Assembly: GCF_029227915.1 (NCBI RefSeq)
Contig: NC_079885.1
Span: 16,319,001 to 16,383,000, forward strand
Direction of reading: 5' to 3'
Origin: Hydractinia symbiolongicarpus
Taxonomy: Eukaryota > Cnidaria > Hydrozoa > Anthoathecata > Hydractiniidae
Length of the DNA stretch: 64,000 nucleotides
In this document: one piece after another, positions 25,198-37,681 of the stretch
Layout of the letters: each line of letters opens with the position of its first letter
Numbering within the stretch: the stretch's first letter is position 1
Translations under genes and position numbers: made by a program
Notes under the pieces: generated by a model
Told to the model about the DNA's origin: nothing
Databases searched by the model: none
Seen by the model: the letters and a program-made list of their open reading frames with translations, nothing else

Positions 25198-28100
25198 CTA
25201 CGTGCACAGGCCTCTAAATGCTATAAATTGCCTTTTGCAGCCAAATAAAGGCTTTACACGTAAATAACGTGGTTCCACCACCCTTCGCGGGATACCAATA
25301 GTCTAGTCCTTCCAGTCTCAATGGACTATGACGTCCCAAGTTTTTCCTTGGTGCCATGGCTATAGAACACTGTTAACTCTGTGCACAGCCACCTGTGAGC
25401 CGTATTATTGCCGTCGCAGCCTAAAAAAGGCCTTAGACGTAAACCACGTGCTTTCACGCTCCCGGCCAGGCTACCATTGATCTAGTCCTTCAAGTCTCAA
25501 TGGACTCCGACTTGCCAAGTCGTTCTCCTTAGCGTCATGGCTTTAGAGCACTGTGAACTATGTGCACAGCCCTCTAAATGCTGCAATATGTCCTTTTGCA
25601 GACTAATAAAGGCCTTGCACGTAAATCACGTTCTTCCACGTCCCCAGCAAGGCTGCCAATGGCCTAGTGTTCCCAGTCTCAATGGACTACAACGTGCCAA
25701 GTCCTTTACCTTGGCGCTATGGCGTTAGAACACTGTTAACTACGTGTACGGCCCTTTGAACGCTGTAATATGGCCTTTTGCAGACTAATAAAGGCCTTAC
25801 ACGTAAACCACGTGCTTTTACGCTCCCAACCAGGCTACCATTGGTCTAGTGTTCTCAGTCTCAATGGAATATGACGTCCCGAATCATTTTCCTTGGCGCC
25901 ATGGCTTTAGCACACTGTTAACTCCTTGCAAAGCCCTCTAAAGGCTGTAATATGGCCATTTGCAGCCTAATAAAGGCGTTATACGTAAATACCGTCGTTC
26001 CAACTGCCTGCGCAGGTTACCATAGGAGTAGTCCTTCCAGTCTCAATGGATTATAACGTCCCAAGTCCTTTTACTTGACGCCATGGCTATAGAACACTGT
26101 TAACTACGTGCACAGCCCTCTAAAGTCAGTAATACGGCCTTTTGCAGCCTAATAAAGCCTTTACACGTAAATACCGTGATTCCACCACCCTCCGCCGGAT
26201 ACCATTAGTCTAGTCCTTCCAGTCCCAATGGAAAACAACGTGCCAAGTCGTTTTCTTTGGCACCTTGGCGTTAGAAGACCGGCAACTACGCGCACAGTCC
26301 TCCAAATCCTGTAACATGGCGTTTTACAGACTAATAAAGGTCTTACACGTAAATCACGTTCTTCTACGTCCCCAGCAAGGTTACCAATGGTCTAGTGTTC
26401 CCTGTCTTAATGGAATATGACGTCTCAAGTCCTTTTCCTTGACGCCATGGCTTTAGATCACTCTTAGCTACGTGCACAGCCCCCTGTAATCAGTAATATT
26501 GCCGTCGCAGCCTAATAAAGGCCTTAGACGTAAACCACGTGCTTCCACGCTTCCAGCCAGGCTACCATTGATCTAGTCCTTCGAGTCTCAATGGACTATG
26601 ACGTCCCAAGTCCTTTTCCTTGGCGCCATGGCTTTAGAACAATGTTAACTCCGTGCACAGCCCTCTAAATGCTTTAACATGGCCTTTTGCAGACTAATAA
26701 TGGCTTTAAACGTAAATACTGTCGTTCCACGTCCCCAGCAAGGCTACCAATGGTCTAGTGTTCCCAGTGTTAATGGATAATGACGTCCCAAGTCCTTTTC
26801 CTTGGCGCCATGGCTATAGAACACTGTTAACTACGTGCCAGCCCTCTAAAGGCAGTAATATGGCCATTTGCAGCCTAATAAAGGCCTTACACTAAAATCA
26901 CGTTCTTCCACGTCCACAGCAAGGTTACCAATGGTCTAGTGTTCCCAGTCTTAATGGAATATAACGTCTCAAGTCCTTTTCCTTGACGCCATGGCTTTAG
27001 AACACTCTTAGTTACGTGCACAGCCCCCTGTGAGCCGTATTATTGCCGTCGCAGCCTAATAAAGGCCTTAGACGTAAACCACGTGCTTTCACGCTCCCGG
27101 CCAGGCTACCATTGATCTAGTCCTTCAAGTCTCAATGGACTCCGACTTGCCAAGTCGTTCTCCTTAGCGTCATTGGTTTAGAGCACCGTGAACTATGTGC
27201 ACAGCCCTCTAAATGCTGCAATATGTCCTTTTACAGATTAATAAAGGCCTTGCACGTAAATCACGTTCTTCCACGTCCCAAGCAAGGCTACGAATGGCCT
27301 AGTGTTCCCAGTCTCAATGGACTACAACGTGCCAAGTCCTTTTCCTTGGCGCTATGGCGTTAGAACACTGTTAACTACGTGTACGGCCCTTTGAACGCTG
27401 TAATATGGCCTTTTGCAGACTAATAAAGGCCTTACACGTAAACCACGTGCTTTTACGCTCCCAACCAGGCTACCATTGGTCTAGTGTTCTCAGTCTCAAT
27501 GGAATATGACGTCCCAAGTCGTTTTCCTTGGCGCCATGGCTTTAGCACACTGTTAACTCCGTGCAAAGCCCTCTAAAGGCTGGAATATGGCCATTTGCAG
27601 GGTAATAAAGCCTTTACACGTAAATACCGTGATTCCACCACCCTCCGCCGGATACCATTAGTCTAGTCCTTCCAGTCCCAATGGAATACAACGTGCCAAG
27701 TCGTTTTCTTTGGCACCTTGGCGTTAGAAGACCGGCAACTACGCGCACAGTCCTCCAAATCCTGTAACATGGCGTTTTACAGACTAATAAAGGTCTTACA
27801 CGTAAATCACCTTCTTCCACGTCCCCAGCAAGGTTACCAATGGTCTAGTGTTCCCAGTCTTAATGGAATATGACGTCTCAAGTCCTTTTCCTTGACGCCA
27901 TTGCTTTAGATCACTCTTAGCTACGTGCACAGCCCCCTGTAAGGAGTAATATTGCCGTCGCAGCCTAATAAAGGCCTTAGACGTAAACCACGTGCTTCCA
28001 CGCTCCCAGCCAGGCTACCATTGGTCTAGTCCTTCGAGTCTCAATGGACTATGACGTCCCAAGTCCTTTTCCTTGGCGCCATGGCTTTAGAACAATGTTA

Positions 28101-31100
28101 ACTCCGTGCACAGCCCTCTAAATGCTCTAACATGGCCTTTTGCAGACTAATAATGGCTTTAAACGTAAATACTGTCGTTCCACGTCCCCAGCAAGGCTAC
28201 CAATGGTCTAGTGTTCCCAGTCTTAATGGATAATGACGTCCCAAGTCCTTTTCCTTGGCGCCATGGCTATAGAACACTGTTAACTACGTGCAAAGCCCTC
28301 TAAAGGCAGTAATATGGCCATTTGCAGCCTAATAAAGGCCTTACACTTAAATCACGTTCTTCCACGTCCACAGCAAGGTTACCAATGGTGTAGTGTTCCC
28401 AGTCTTAATGGAATATGACGTCTCAAGTCCTTTTCCTTGACGCCATGGCTTTAGAACACTCTTAGCTACGTGCACAGCCCCCGGTGAGCCGTATTATTGC
28501 CGTCGCAGCCTAATAAAGGCCTTAGACGTTGAACTATGTGCACAGCCCTCTAAATGCTGCAATATGTCCTTTTACAGACTAATAAAGGCCTTGCACGTAA
28601 ATCACGTTCTTCCACGTCCCCAGCAAGGCTACCAATGGCCTAGTGTTCCCAGTCGCAATGGACTAGAACGTGCCAAGTCCTTTTCCTTGGCGCTATGGCG
28701 TTAGAACACTGTTAACTACGTGTACGGCCCTTTGAACGCTGTAATATGGCCTTTTGCAGACTAATAAAGGCCTTACACGTAAACCACGTGCTTTTACGCT
28801 CCCAACCAGGCTACCATTGGTCTAGTGTTCTCAGTCCCAATGGAATACAACGTGCCAAGTCGTTTTCTTTGGCACCTTGGCGTTAGAAGACCGGCAACTA
28901 CGCGCACAGTCCTCCAAATCCTGTAACATGGCGTTTTACAGACTAATAAAGGTCTTACACGTAAATCACCTTCTTCCACGTCCCCAGCAAGGTTACCAAT
29001 GGTCTAGTCTTTCCAGTCTTAATGGAATATGACGTCTCAAGTCCTTTTCCTTGACGCCATTGCTTTACATCACTCTTAGCTACGTGCACAGCCCCCTGTA
29101 AGGAGTAATATTGCCGTCGCAGCCTAATAAAGGCCTTAGACGTAAACCACGTGCTTCCACGCTCCCAGCCAGGCTACCATTGATCTAGTCCTTCGAGTCT
29201 CAATAGACTATGACGTCCCAAGGCCTTTTCCTTGACGCCATGGCTTTAGAACACTCTTAGCTACGTGCACAGCCCCCTGTAAGCTGTATTATTGCCGTCG
29301 GAGCCTAATAAAGGCGTTAGACGTAAAGCACATGCTTCCACGCTCCCAGCCAGGCTACCATTGACCTAGTCCTTCGAGTCTCAATGGACTATGACGTCCC
29401 AAGTCCTTTTCCTTGGCGCCATGGCTATAGAACACTGTTAACTACGTGCACAGCCCTCTAAAGGCAGTAATATGGCCATTTGCAGCCTAATAAAGGCCTT
29501 ACACTTAAATCACGTTCTTCCACGTCCCCAGCAAGGTTACCAATGGTCTAGTGTTCCCAGTCTTAATGGAATATGACGTCTCCAGTCCTTTTCCTTGACG
29601 CCATGGCTTTAGAACACTCTTAGCTACGTGCACAGCCCCCTGTGAGCCGTATTATTGCCGTCGCAGCCTAATAAAGGCCTTAGACGTAAACCACGTGCTT
29701 TCACGCTCCCGGCGAGGCTACCATTGATCTAGTCCTTCAAGTCTCAATGGACTCCGACTTGCCAAGTCGTTCTCCTTAGCGTCATGGCTTTAGAGCACCG
29801 TGAACTATGTGCACAGCCCTCTAAATGCTGCAATATGTCCTTTTACAGACTATAAAAGGCCTTGCACGTAAATCACGTTCTTCCACGTCCCCAGCAAGGC
29901 TACTAATAGCCTAGTGTTCCCAGTCGCAATGGACTAGAACGTGCCAAGTCCTTTTCCTTGGCGCTATGGCGTTAGAACACTGTTAACTACGTGTACGGCC
30001 CTTTGAACGCTGTAATATGGCCTTTTGCAGACTAATAAAGGCCTTACACGTAAACCACGTGCTTTTACGCTCCCAACCAGGCTACCATTGGTCTATTGTT
30101 CTCAGTCTCAATGGAATATGACGTCCCAAGTCGTTTTCCTTGGCGCCATGGCTTTTGCACACTGTTAACTCCGCGCAAAGCCCTCTAAAGGCTGTAATAT
30201 GGCCATTTGCAGCCTAATAAAGGCATTATACATAAATACCGTCGTTCCAACTGCCTGCGCAGGTTACCATAGGAGTAGTCCTTCCAGTCTCAATGGACTA
30301 TAACATCCCAAGTCCTTTTCCTTGACGCCATGGCTATAGAACACTGTTAACTACGTGCACAGCCCTCTAAAGTCAGTAATACGGCCTTTTGCAGGCTAAT
30401 AAAGCCTTTACATGTAAATACCGTGATTCCACCACCCTCCGCCGGATACTATTAGTCTAGTCCTTCCAGTCCCAATGGTATACAACGTGCCAAGTCGTTT
30501 TCTTTGGCACCTTGGCGTTAGAAGACCGGCAACTACGCGCACAGTCCTCCAAATCCTGTAACATGGCGTTTTACAGACTAATAAAGGTCTTACACGTAAA
30601 TCACGTTCTTCCACGTCCCCAGCAAGGTTACCAATGGTCTAGTGTTCCCAGTCTTAATGAAATATGACGTCTCAAGTCCTTTTCCTTGACGCCATGGCTT
30701 TAGATCACTCTTAGCTACGTGCACCGCCCCCTGTAAGGAGTAATATTGCCGTCGCAGCCTAATAAAGGTCTTAGACGTAAACCACGTGCTTCCACGCTCC
30801 CAGCCAGGCTACCATTGATCTAGTCCTTCGAGTCTCAATGGACTATGACGTCCCAAGTCCTTTTCCATGGCGCCATGGCTGTAGAACACTGTTAACTACG
30901 TGCACAGCCCTCTAAGGGCAGTAATATGGCCATTAGCAGCCTAATAAAGGCCTTAAACGTAAATCACGTTCTTCCACGTCCCCAGCAAGGCTACTAATAG
31001 CCTAATGTTCCCAGTCGCAATGGACTAGAACGTGCCAAGTCCTTTTCCTTGGCGCTATGGCGTTAGAACACTGTTAACTACGTGTACGGCCCTTTGAACG

Positions 31101-32000
31101 CTGTAATATGGCCTTTTGCAGACTAATAAAGGCCTTACACGTAAACCACGTGCTTTTACGCTCCCAAACAGGCTACCATTGGTCTAGTGTTCTCAGTCTC
31201 AATGGAATATGACGTCCCAAGTCGTTTTCCTTGGCGCCATGGCTTTTGCACACTGTTAACTCCGCGCAAAGCCCTCTAAAGGCTGTAATATGGCCATTTG
31301 CAGCCTAATAAAGACATTATACGTAAATACCGTCGTTCCAACTGCCTGCGCAGGTTACCATAGGAGTAGTCCTTCCAGTCTCAATGGACTATAACATCCC
31401 AAGTCCTTTTCCTTGACGCCATGGCTATAGAACACTGTTAACTACGTGCACAGCCCTTTAAAGTCAGTAATACGGCCTTTTGCAGGCTAATAAAGCCTTT
31501 ACACGTAAAGACCGTGATTCCACCACCCTCCGCCGGATACTATTAGTCTAGTCCTTCCAGTCCCAATGGAATACAACGTGCCAAGTCGTTTTCTTTGGCA
31601 CCTTGGCGTTAGAAGACCGGCAACTGCGCGCACAGTCCTCCAAATCCTGTAACATGGCGTTTTACAGACTAATAAAGGTCTTACACGTAAATCACGTTCT
31701 TCCACGTCCCCAGCAAGGTTACCAATGGTCTAGTGTTCCCAGTCTTAATGAAATATGACGTCTCAAGTCCTTTTCCTTGACGCCATGGCTTTAGATCACT
31801 CTTAGCTACGTGCACAGCCCCCTGTAAGCAGTAATATTGCCGTCGCAGCCTAATAAAGGTCTTAGACGTAAACCACGTGCTTCCACGCTCCCAGCCAGGC
31901 TACCATTGATCTAGTCCTTCGAGTCTCAATGGACTATGACGTCCCAAGTCCTTTTCCTTGGCGCTATGGCTGTAGAACACTGTTAACTGCGTGCACAGCC
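25198..32000 (+). repeat. Region D: irregular 6-, 8- and 9-monomer units
   Basis: The marker monomer that begins GTGATTCCACCACCCTCCGC recurs here with spacings of 1453 (about 26176 to 27629), 1159, 1635 and 1091 bp. Those equal 8 monomers, 6 monomers plus a 68-bp fragment, 9 monomers and 6 monomers. This region introduces the GAGCACTGTGAACTATG and CCGACTTGCCAAGTCG monomer types, absent before 25.4 kb and common afterwards. A short unit near 25340 lacks several bases (CCCAAGTTTTTCC), and one near 26838 lacks two (CGTGCCAGCC). Confidence 0.82.
28471..28538 (+). repeat. Truncated 68-bp monomer
   Basis: From one TGCACAGCCC (28471) to the next (28539) is only 68 bp instead of about 182. The sequence runs CTTAGACGT and then directly TGAACTATGTG, joining the middle of one monomer type to the start region of another with little or no shared sequence beyond one or two bases. 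This shifts the array register and accounts for the odd 1159-bp spacing. Confidence 0.9.
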
Positions 32001-32690
32001 CTCTAAGGGCAGTAATATGGCCATTTGCAGCCTAATAAAGGCTTTAAACGTAAATCACGTTCTTCCACGTCAACAGCAAGGCTACTAATAGCCTAGTGTT
32101 CCCAGTCGCAATGGACTAGAACGTGCCAAGTCCTTTTCCTTGGCGCTATGGCGTTAGAACACTGTTAACAACGTGCACGGCCCTTTGAACGCTGTAATAT
32201 GGCCATTTGCAGCCTATTAAAGGCCTTATACGTAAATACTGTCGCTCCACCTGCCTGCGCAATTTACCATTGGTGTAGTCCTTCCACTCTCAATAGACTA
32301 TGACGTCCTAAGTCGTTTTCTTTGACGCCGTGACGTTTGAAAACCCGCTAGTACGCGCACAGTCCCCTAAATGCTATTGTATGGCTTTTGTTAGTCTAAA
32401 AAAGGCCTTACGCGTAAATCACGTGCTTCCACTCTCCTAACCAGGTTACCAATGGTGTACATTTCCGACTATCATTTAACTACGACGTCCCAATTCCTTT
32501 TCCTTGGCGCTTTAGCGTTAAACCACTTTTAACTACGTGCACAGGCCTCTAAATGCTGTAAATTGCCTTTTGCAGCCAAATAAAGGCTTTACACGTAAAT
32601 AAAGTGGTTCCACCACCCTTCGCGGGATACCAATAGTCTAGTCCTTCCAGTCTCAATGGACTATGACGTCCCAAGTCTTTTTCCTTGGCG
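32000..32690 (+). repeat. Region E: island of HOR B/C-type monomers
   Basis: Nearly four monomers here match the series at about 16750-17300 in HOR B rather than their neighbours. They run from the CAATAGCCTAG type, through GTTAACAACGTGCACGG and CAGCCTATTAAAGG, to the GTGACGTTTGAAAAC type (about 32330) and the CAGCCAAATAAAGG type. After this point the GTGACGTTTGAAAAC type does not occur again in the window. This is a relict or transposed B segment inside the D/F series. Confidence 0.85.
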
Positions 32691-33059
32691 CCATGGCTAT
32701 AGAACACTGTTAACTACGTGCGCAGCCCTCAAAAGGCAGTAATATGGCCATTTGCAGCCTAATAAAGGCCTTACACGTAAATCACGTTCTTCCACGTCCC
32801 CAGCAAGGTTACCAATGGTCTAGTGTTCCCAGTCTTAATGGAATTAGACGTCTCAAGTCCTTTTCCTTGACGCCATGGCTTTAGATCACTCTTAGCTACG
32901 TGCACAGCCCCCTGTAAGCAGTGATATTGCCGTCGCAGCCTAATAAAGGCCTTAGACGTAAACCACCTGCTTCCACGCTCCCAGCCAGGCTACCATTGAT
33001 CTAGTCCTTCGAGTCTCAATGGACTATGACGTCCCAAGTCCTTTTCCTTGGCGCAATGG

Positions 33060-34512
33060 CTTTAGAACAATGTTAACTCCGTGCACAGCCCTCTAAATGC
33101 TATAACATGGCCTTTTGCAGACTAATAATGGCTTTAAACGTAAATACTGCGTTCCACGTCCCCAGCAAGGCTACCAATGGTCTAGTGTTCCCAGTCTTAA
33201 TGGAATATGACGTCCCAAGTCATTTTCCTTGACGCTATGGCTATAGAACACTGTTAACTACGCGCACAGTCCTCTAAAGGCTGTAATATGGCTATTTGGA
33301 GCCTAATAAAGGCGTTATACGTAAATACCGTTGTTCCACCTGCCTGCGCAGGTTACCATAGGAGTAGTCCTTCCAGTCTCAATGGACTATGACGTCCTAA
33401 GTCCTTTTCCTTGGCGCCATAGCTTTAGAACAATGTTAACTCCGTGCACAGCCCTCTAAAGACAGTAATATGGCCATTTGCAGCCTAATAAAGGCCTTAC
33501 ACGTAAATCACGTTCTTCCACGTCCCCCGCAAGGTTACCAATGGTCTAGTGTTCCCAGTCTTAATGGAATATGACGTCTCAAGTCCTTTTCCTTGACGCC
33601 ATGGCTTTAGATCACTCTTAGCTACGTGCACAGCCCCCTGTAAGCAGTAATATTGCCGTCGCAGCCTAATAAAGGCCTTAGACGTAAACCACGTGCTTCC
33701 ACGCTTCCAGCCAGGCTACCATTGATCTAGTCCTTCGAGTCTCAATGGACTATGACGTCCCAAGTCCTTTTCCTTGGCGCCATGGCTTTAGAACAACGTT
33801 AACTCCGTGCACAGCCCTTTAAATGCTGTAACATGGCCTTTTGCAGACTAATACTGGCTTTAAACGTAAATCACGTTCATCCACGTCCCCAGCAAGGCTA
33901 CCAATGGTCTAGTGTTCCCAGTCTCAATGTAATATGACGTCCCAAGTCATTTTCCTTGACGCCATGGCTATAGAACACTGTTAACTACGCGCACAGTCCT
34001 CTAAAGGCTGTAATATGGCCATTTGGAGCCTAATAAAGGCGTTATACGTAAATACCGTTGTTCCACCTGCCTGCGCAGCTTACCATAGGAGTAGTCCTTC
34101 CAGTCTCAATGGACTATGACGTCCCAAGCCCTTTTCCTTGGCGCCATGGCTTTAGAACAATGTTAACTCCGTGCACAGCCCTCTAAAGGCAGTAATATGG
34201 CCATTTGCAGCCTAATAAAGGCCTTACACGTAAATCACATTCTTCCACGTCCCAAGCAAGGCTACCAATGGTCTAGTGTTCCCAGTCTTAATGGATAATG
34301 ACGTCCCAAGTCCTTTTCCTTGGCGCCATGGCTATAGAACACTGTTAACTACGTGCACAGCCCTCTAAAGGCAGTAATATGGCCATTTGCAGCCTAATAA
34401 AGGCCTTACACGTAAATCACGTTCTTCCACGTCCACAGCAAGGTTACCAATGGTCTAGTGTTCCCAGTCTTAATGGAATATGACGTCTCAAGTCCTTTTC
34501 CTTGACGCCATG
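33060..34512 (+). repeat. Region F: 4-monomer tandem (~726 bp) x 2
   Basis: TTTAGAACAATGTTAACTCC-type monomers occur near 33060, 33424, 33786 and 34150, about 363 bp apart, and their partners alternate between the AAATGCT and AAAG(A/G)CAGT types. The true period is therefore four monomers. Copies run about 33060-33785 and 33786-34512. One copy lacks a base at TACTGCGTTCC near 33148. Confidence 0.75.
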
Positions 34513-35499
34513 GCTTTAGAACACTCTTAGCTACGTGCACAGCTCCCTGTAAGCCGTATTATTGCCGTCGCAGCCTAATAAAGGCTTTAGACGTAAACCA
34601 CGTGCTTCACGCTCCCGGCCAGGCTACCATTGATCTAGTCCTTCAAGTCTCAATGGACTTCGACTTGCCAAGTCGTTCTCCTTAGCGTCATGGCTTTAGA
34701 GCACCGTGAACTATGTGCACAGCCCTTTAAATGCTGCAATATGTCCTTTTGCAGACTAATAAAGGCCTTGCACGTAAATCACGTTCTTCCACGTCCCCAG
34801 CAAGGCTACCAATGGCCTTGTGTTCCCAGTCTCAATGGAATATGACGTCCCAAGTCATTTTCCTTGGCGCCATGGCTTTAGCACACTGTTAACACCGTGC
34901 AAAGCCCTCTAAAGGCTGTAATATGGCCATTTGCAGCCTAATAAAGGTGTTATACGTAAATACCGTCGTTCCAACTGCCTGCGCAGGTTACCATAGGAGT
35001 AATCCTTCCAGTCTCAATGGACTATAACGTCCCAAGTCCTTTTCCTTGACGCCATGGCTATAGAACACTGTTAACTACGTGCACAGCCCTCTAAAGTCAG
35101 TTATACGGCCTTTTGCAGCCTAATAAAGCCTTTACACGTAAATACCGTGATTCCACCACCCTCCGCCGGATACCATTAGTCTATTCCTTCCAGTCCCAAT
35201 AAAAAACAACGTGCCAAGTCGTTTTCTTTGGCACCTTGGCGTTAGAAGACCGGCAACTACGCGCACAGTCCTCCAAATCCTGTAACATGGCCTTTTACAG
35301 ACTAATAAAGGTCTTACACGCAAATCACATTCTTCCACGTCCCAAGCAAGGCTACCAATGGTCTAGTTGTCCCAGTCTTAATGGACTATGACGTCCCAAG
35401 TCCTTTTCCTTGGCGCCATGGCTATAGAACACTGTTAACTACGTGCACAGCCCTCTAAAGGCAGTAATATGGCCATTTGCAGCCTAATAAAGGCCTTAC
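34513..35499 (+). repeat. Region F: satellite monomers, no clear HOR
   Basis: About five and a half monomers continue in register. They mix the TATTATTGCCGTCGCAG type, the GAGCACCGTGAACTATG type and the GTGATTCC/GAAGACCGG pair. A one-base deletion at CGTGCTTCACGCTCCC (near 34604) is shared with 42961, which links the two loci. No other feature was seen. Confidence 0.7.
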
Positions 35500-36590
35500 A
35501 CGTAAATCACGTTCTTCCACGTCCCCAGCAAGGTTACCAATGGTCTAGTGTTCCCAGTCTTAATGGAATATGATGTCTCAAGTCCTTTTCCTTGACGCCA
35601 TGGCTTTAGAACACTCTTAGCTACGTGCACAGCCCCCTGTAACCCGTATTATTGCCGTCGCAGCCTAAAAAAGGCCTTAGACGTAAACCACGTGCTTTCA
35701 CGCTCCTGGTCACGCTACCATTGATCTAGTCCTTCAAGTCTGAATGGACTCCGACTTGCCAAGTCGTTCTCCTTAGCGTCATGGCTTTAGAGCACTGTGA
35801 ACTATGTGCACAGCCCCCTTAATGCTGCGATATGTCCTTTTACAGACTAATAAAGGCCTTGCACGTAAATCACGTTCTTCCACGTCCCCAGCAAGGCTAC
35901 CAATGGCCTATTGTTCCCAGTCTCAATCAACTACAACGTGCCAAGTCCTTTTCCTTGGCGCTATGGCGTTAGAACACTGTTAACTACGTGTACGGCCCTT
36001 TGAACGCTGTAATATGGCCTTTTGCAGACTAATAAAGGCCTTACACGTAAACCACGTGCTTTTACGCTCCCAACCAGGCTACCATTGGTCTAGTGTTCTC
36101 AGTCCCAATGGAATATGACGTCCCAAGTCATTTTCCTTGGCGCCATGGCTTTAGCACACTGTTAACTCCGTGCAAAGCCCTCTAAAGGCTGTAATATGGC
36201 CATTTGCAGCCTAATAAAGGCGTTATACGTAAATACCGTCGTTCCAACTGCCTGCGCAGGTTACCATAGGAGTAGTCCTTCCAGTCTCAATAGACTATAA
36301 CGTCCCAAGTCCTTTTCCTTGACGCCATGGCTATAGAACACTGTTAACTACGTGCACAGCCCTCTAAAGTCAGTAATACGGCCTTTTGCAGCCTAATAAA
36401 GCCTTTACATGTAACTACCGTGATTCCACCACCCTCCGCCGGATACCATTAGTCTAGTCCTTCCAGTCCCAATGGAAAACAACGTGCCAAGTCGTTTTCT
36501 TTGGCACCTTGGCGTTAGAAGACCGGCAACTACGCGCACAGTCCTCCAAATCCTGTAACATGGCCTTTTACAGACTAATAAAGGTCTTTC
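35500..36590 (+). repeat. Region F: 6-monomer unit (1091 bp), copy 1
   Basis: Shared variants with the next unit at +1091 include ATGATGTCTC (35570 and 36661), CTGTAACCCGTATT and GGTCACGCTACC. The difference at CTCCTGG against CTCCCGG near 35706 distinguishes the copies. Confidence 0.82.
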
Positions 36591-37681
36591 ACGCAAATCA
36601 CGTTCTTCCACGTCCCCAGCAAGGTTACCAATGGTCTAGTGTTCCCAGTCTTAATGGAATATGATGTCTCAAGTCCTTTTCCTTGACGCCATGGCTTTAG
36701 AACACTCTTAGCTACGTGCACAGCCCCCTGTAACCCGTATTATTGCCGTCGCAGCCTAAAAAAGGCCTTAGACGTAAACCACGTGCTTTCACGCTCCCGG
36801 TCACGCTACCATTGATCTAGTCCTTCAAGTCTCAATGGACTCCGACTTGCCAAGTCGTTCTCCTTAGCGTCATGGGTTTAGAGCACTGTGAACTATATGC
36901 ACAGCCCTCTAAATGCTGCAATATGTCCTTTTACAGACTAATAAAGGCCTTGCACGTAAATCACGTTCTTCCACGTCCCCAGCAAGGCTACCAATGGCCT
37001 ATTGTTCCCAGTCTCAATGGACTACAACGTGCCAAGTCCTTTTCCTTGGCGCTATGGCGTTAGAACACTGTTAACTACGTGTACGGCCCTTTGAACGCTG
37101 TAATATGGCCTTTTGCAGACTAATAAAGGCCTTACACGTAAACCAAGTGCTTTTACGCTTCCAACCAGGCTACCATTGGTCTAGTGTTCTCAGTCTCAAT
37201 GGAATATGACGTCCCAAGTCATTTTCCTTTGCGCCATGGCTTTAGCACACTGTTAACTCGTGCAAAGCCCTCTAAAGGCTGTTATATGGCCATTTGCAGC
37301 CTAATAAAGGCGTTATACGTAAATACCGTCGTTCCAACTGCCTGCGCAGGTTACCATAGGAGTAGTCCTTCCAGTCTCGATGGACTATAACGTCCCAATT
37401 CCTTTTCCTTGACGCCATGGCTATAGAACACTGTTAACTACGTGCACAGCCCTCTAAAATCAGTAATACGGCCTTTTGCAGCGTAATAAAGCCTTTACAC
37501 GTAAATACCGTGATTCCACCACCCTCCGCCGGATACCATTAGTCTAGTCCTTCCAGTCCCAATGGAATACAACGTGCCAAGTCGTTTTCTTTGGCACCTT
37601 GGCGTTAGAAGACCGGCAACTACGCGCACAGTCCTCCAAATCCGGTAGCATGGCCTTTTACAGACTAATAAAGGTCTTACA
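36591..37681 (+). repeat. Region F: 6-monomer unit (1091 bp), copy 2
   Basis: This is the partner of 35500-36590. The match fades after about 37790, where CTTAAGATCAC replaces CTTTAGAACAC. A one-base deletion is visible at TTAACTCGTGC near 37256. Confidence 0.82.
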
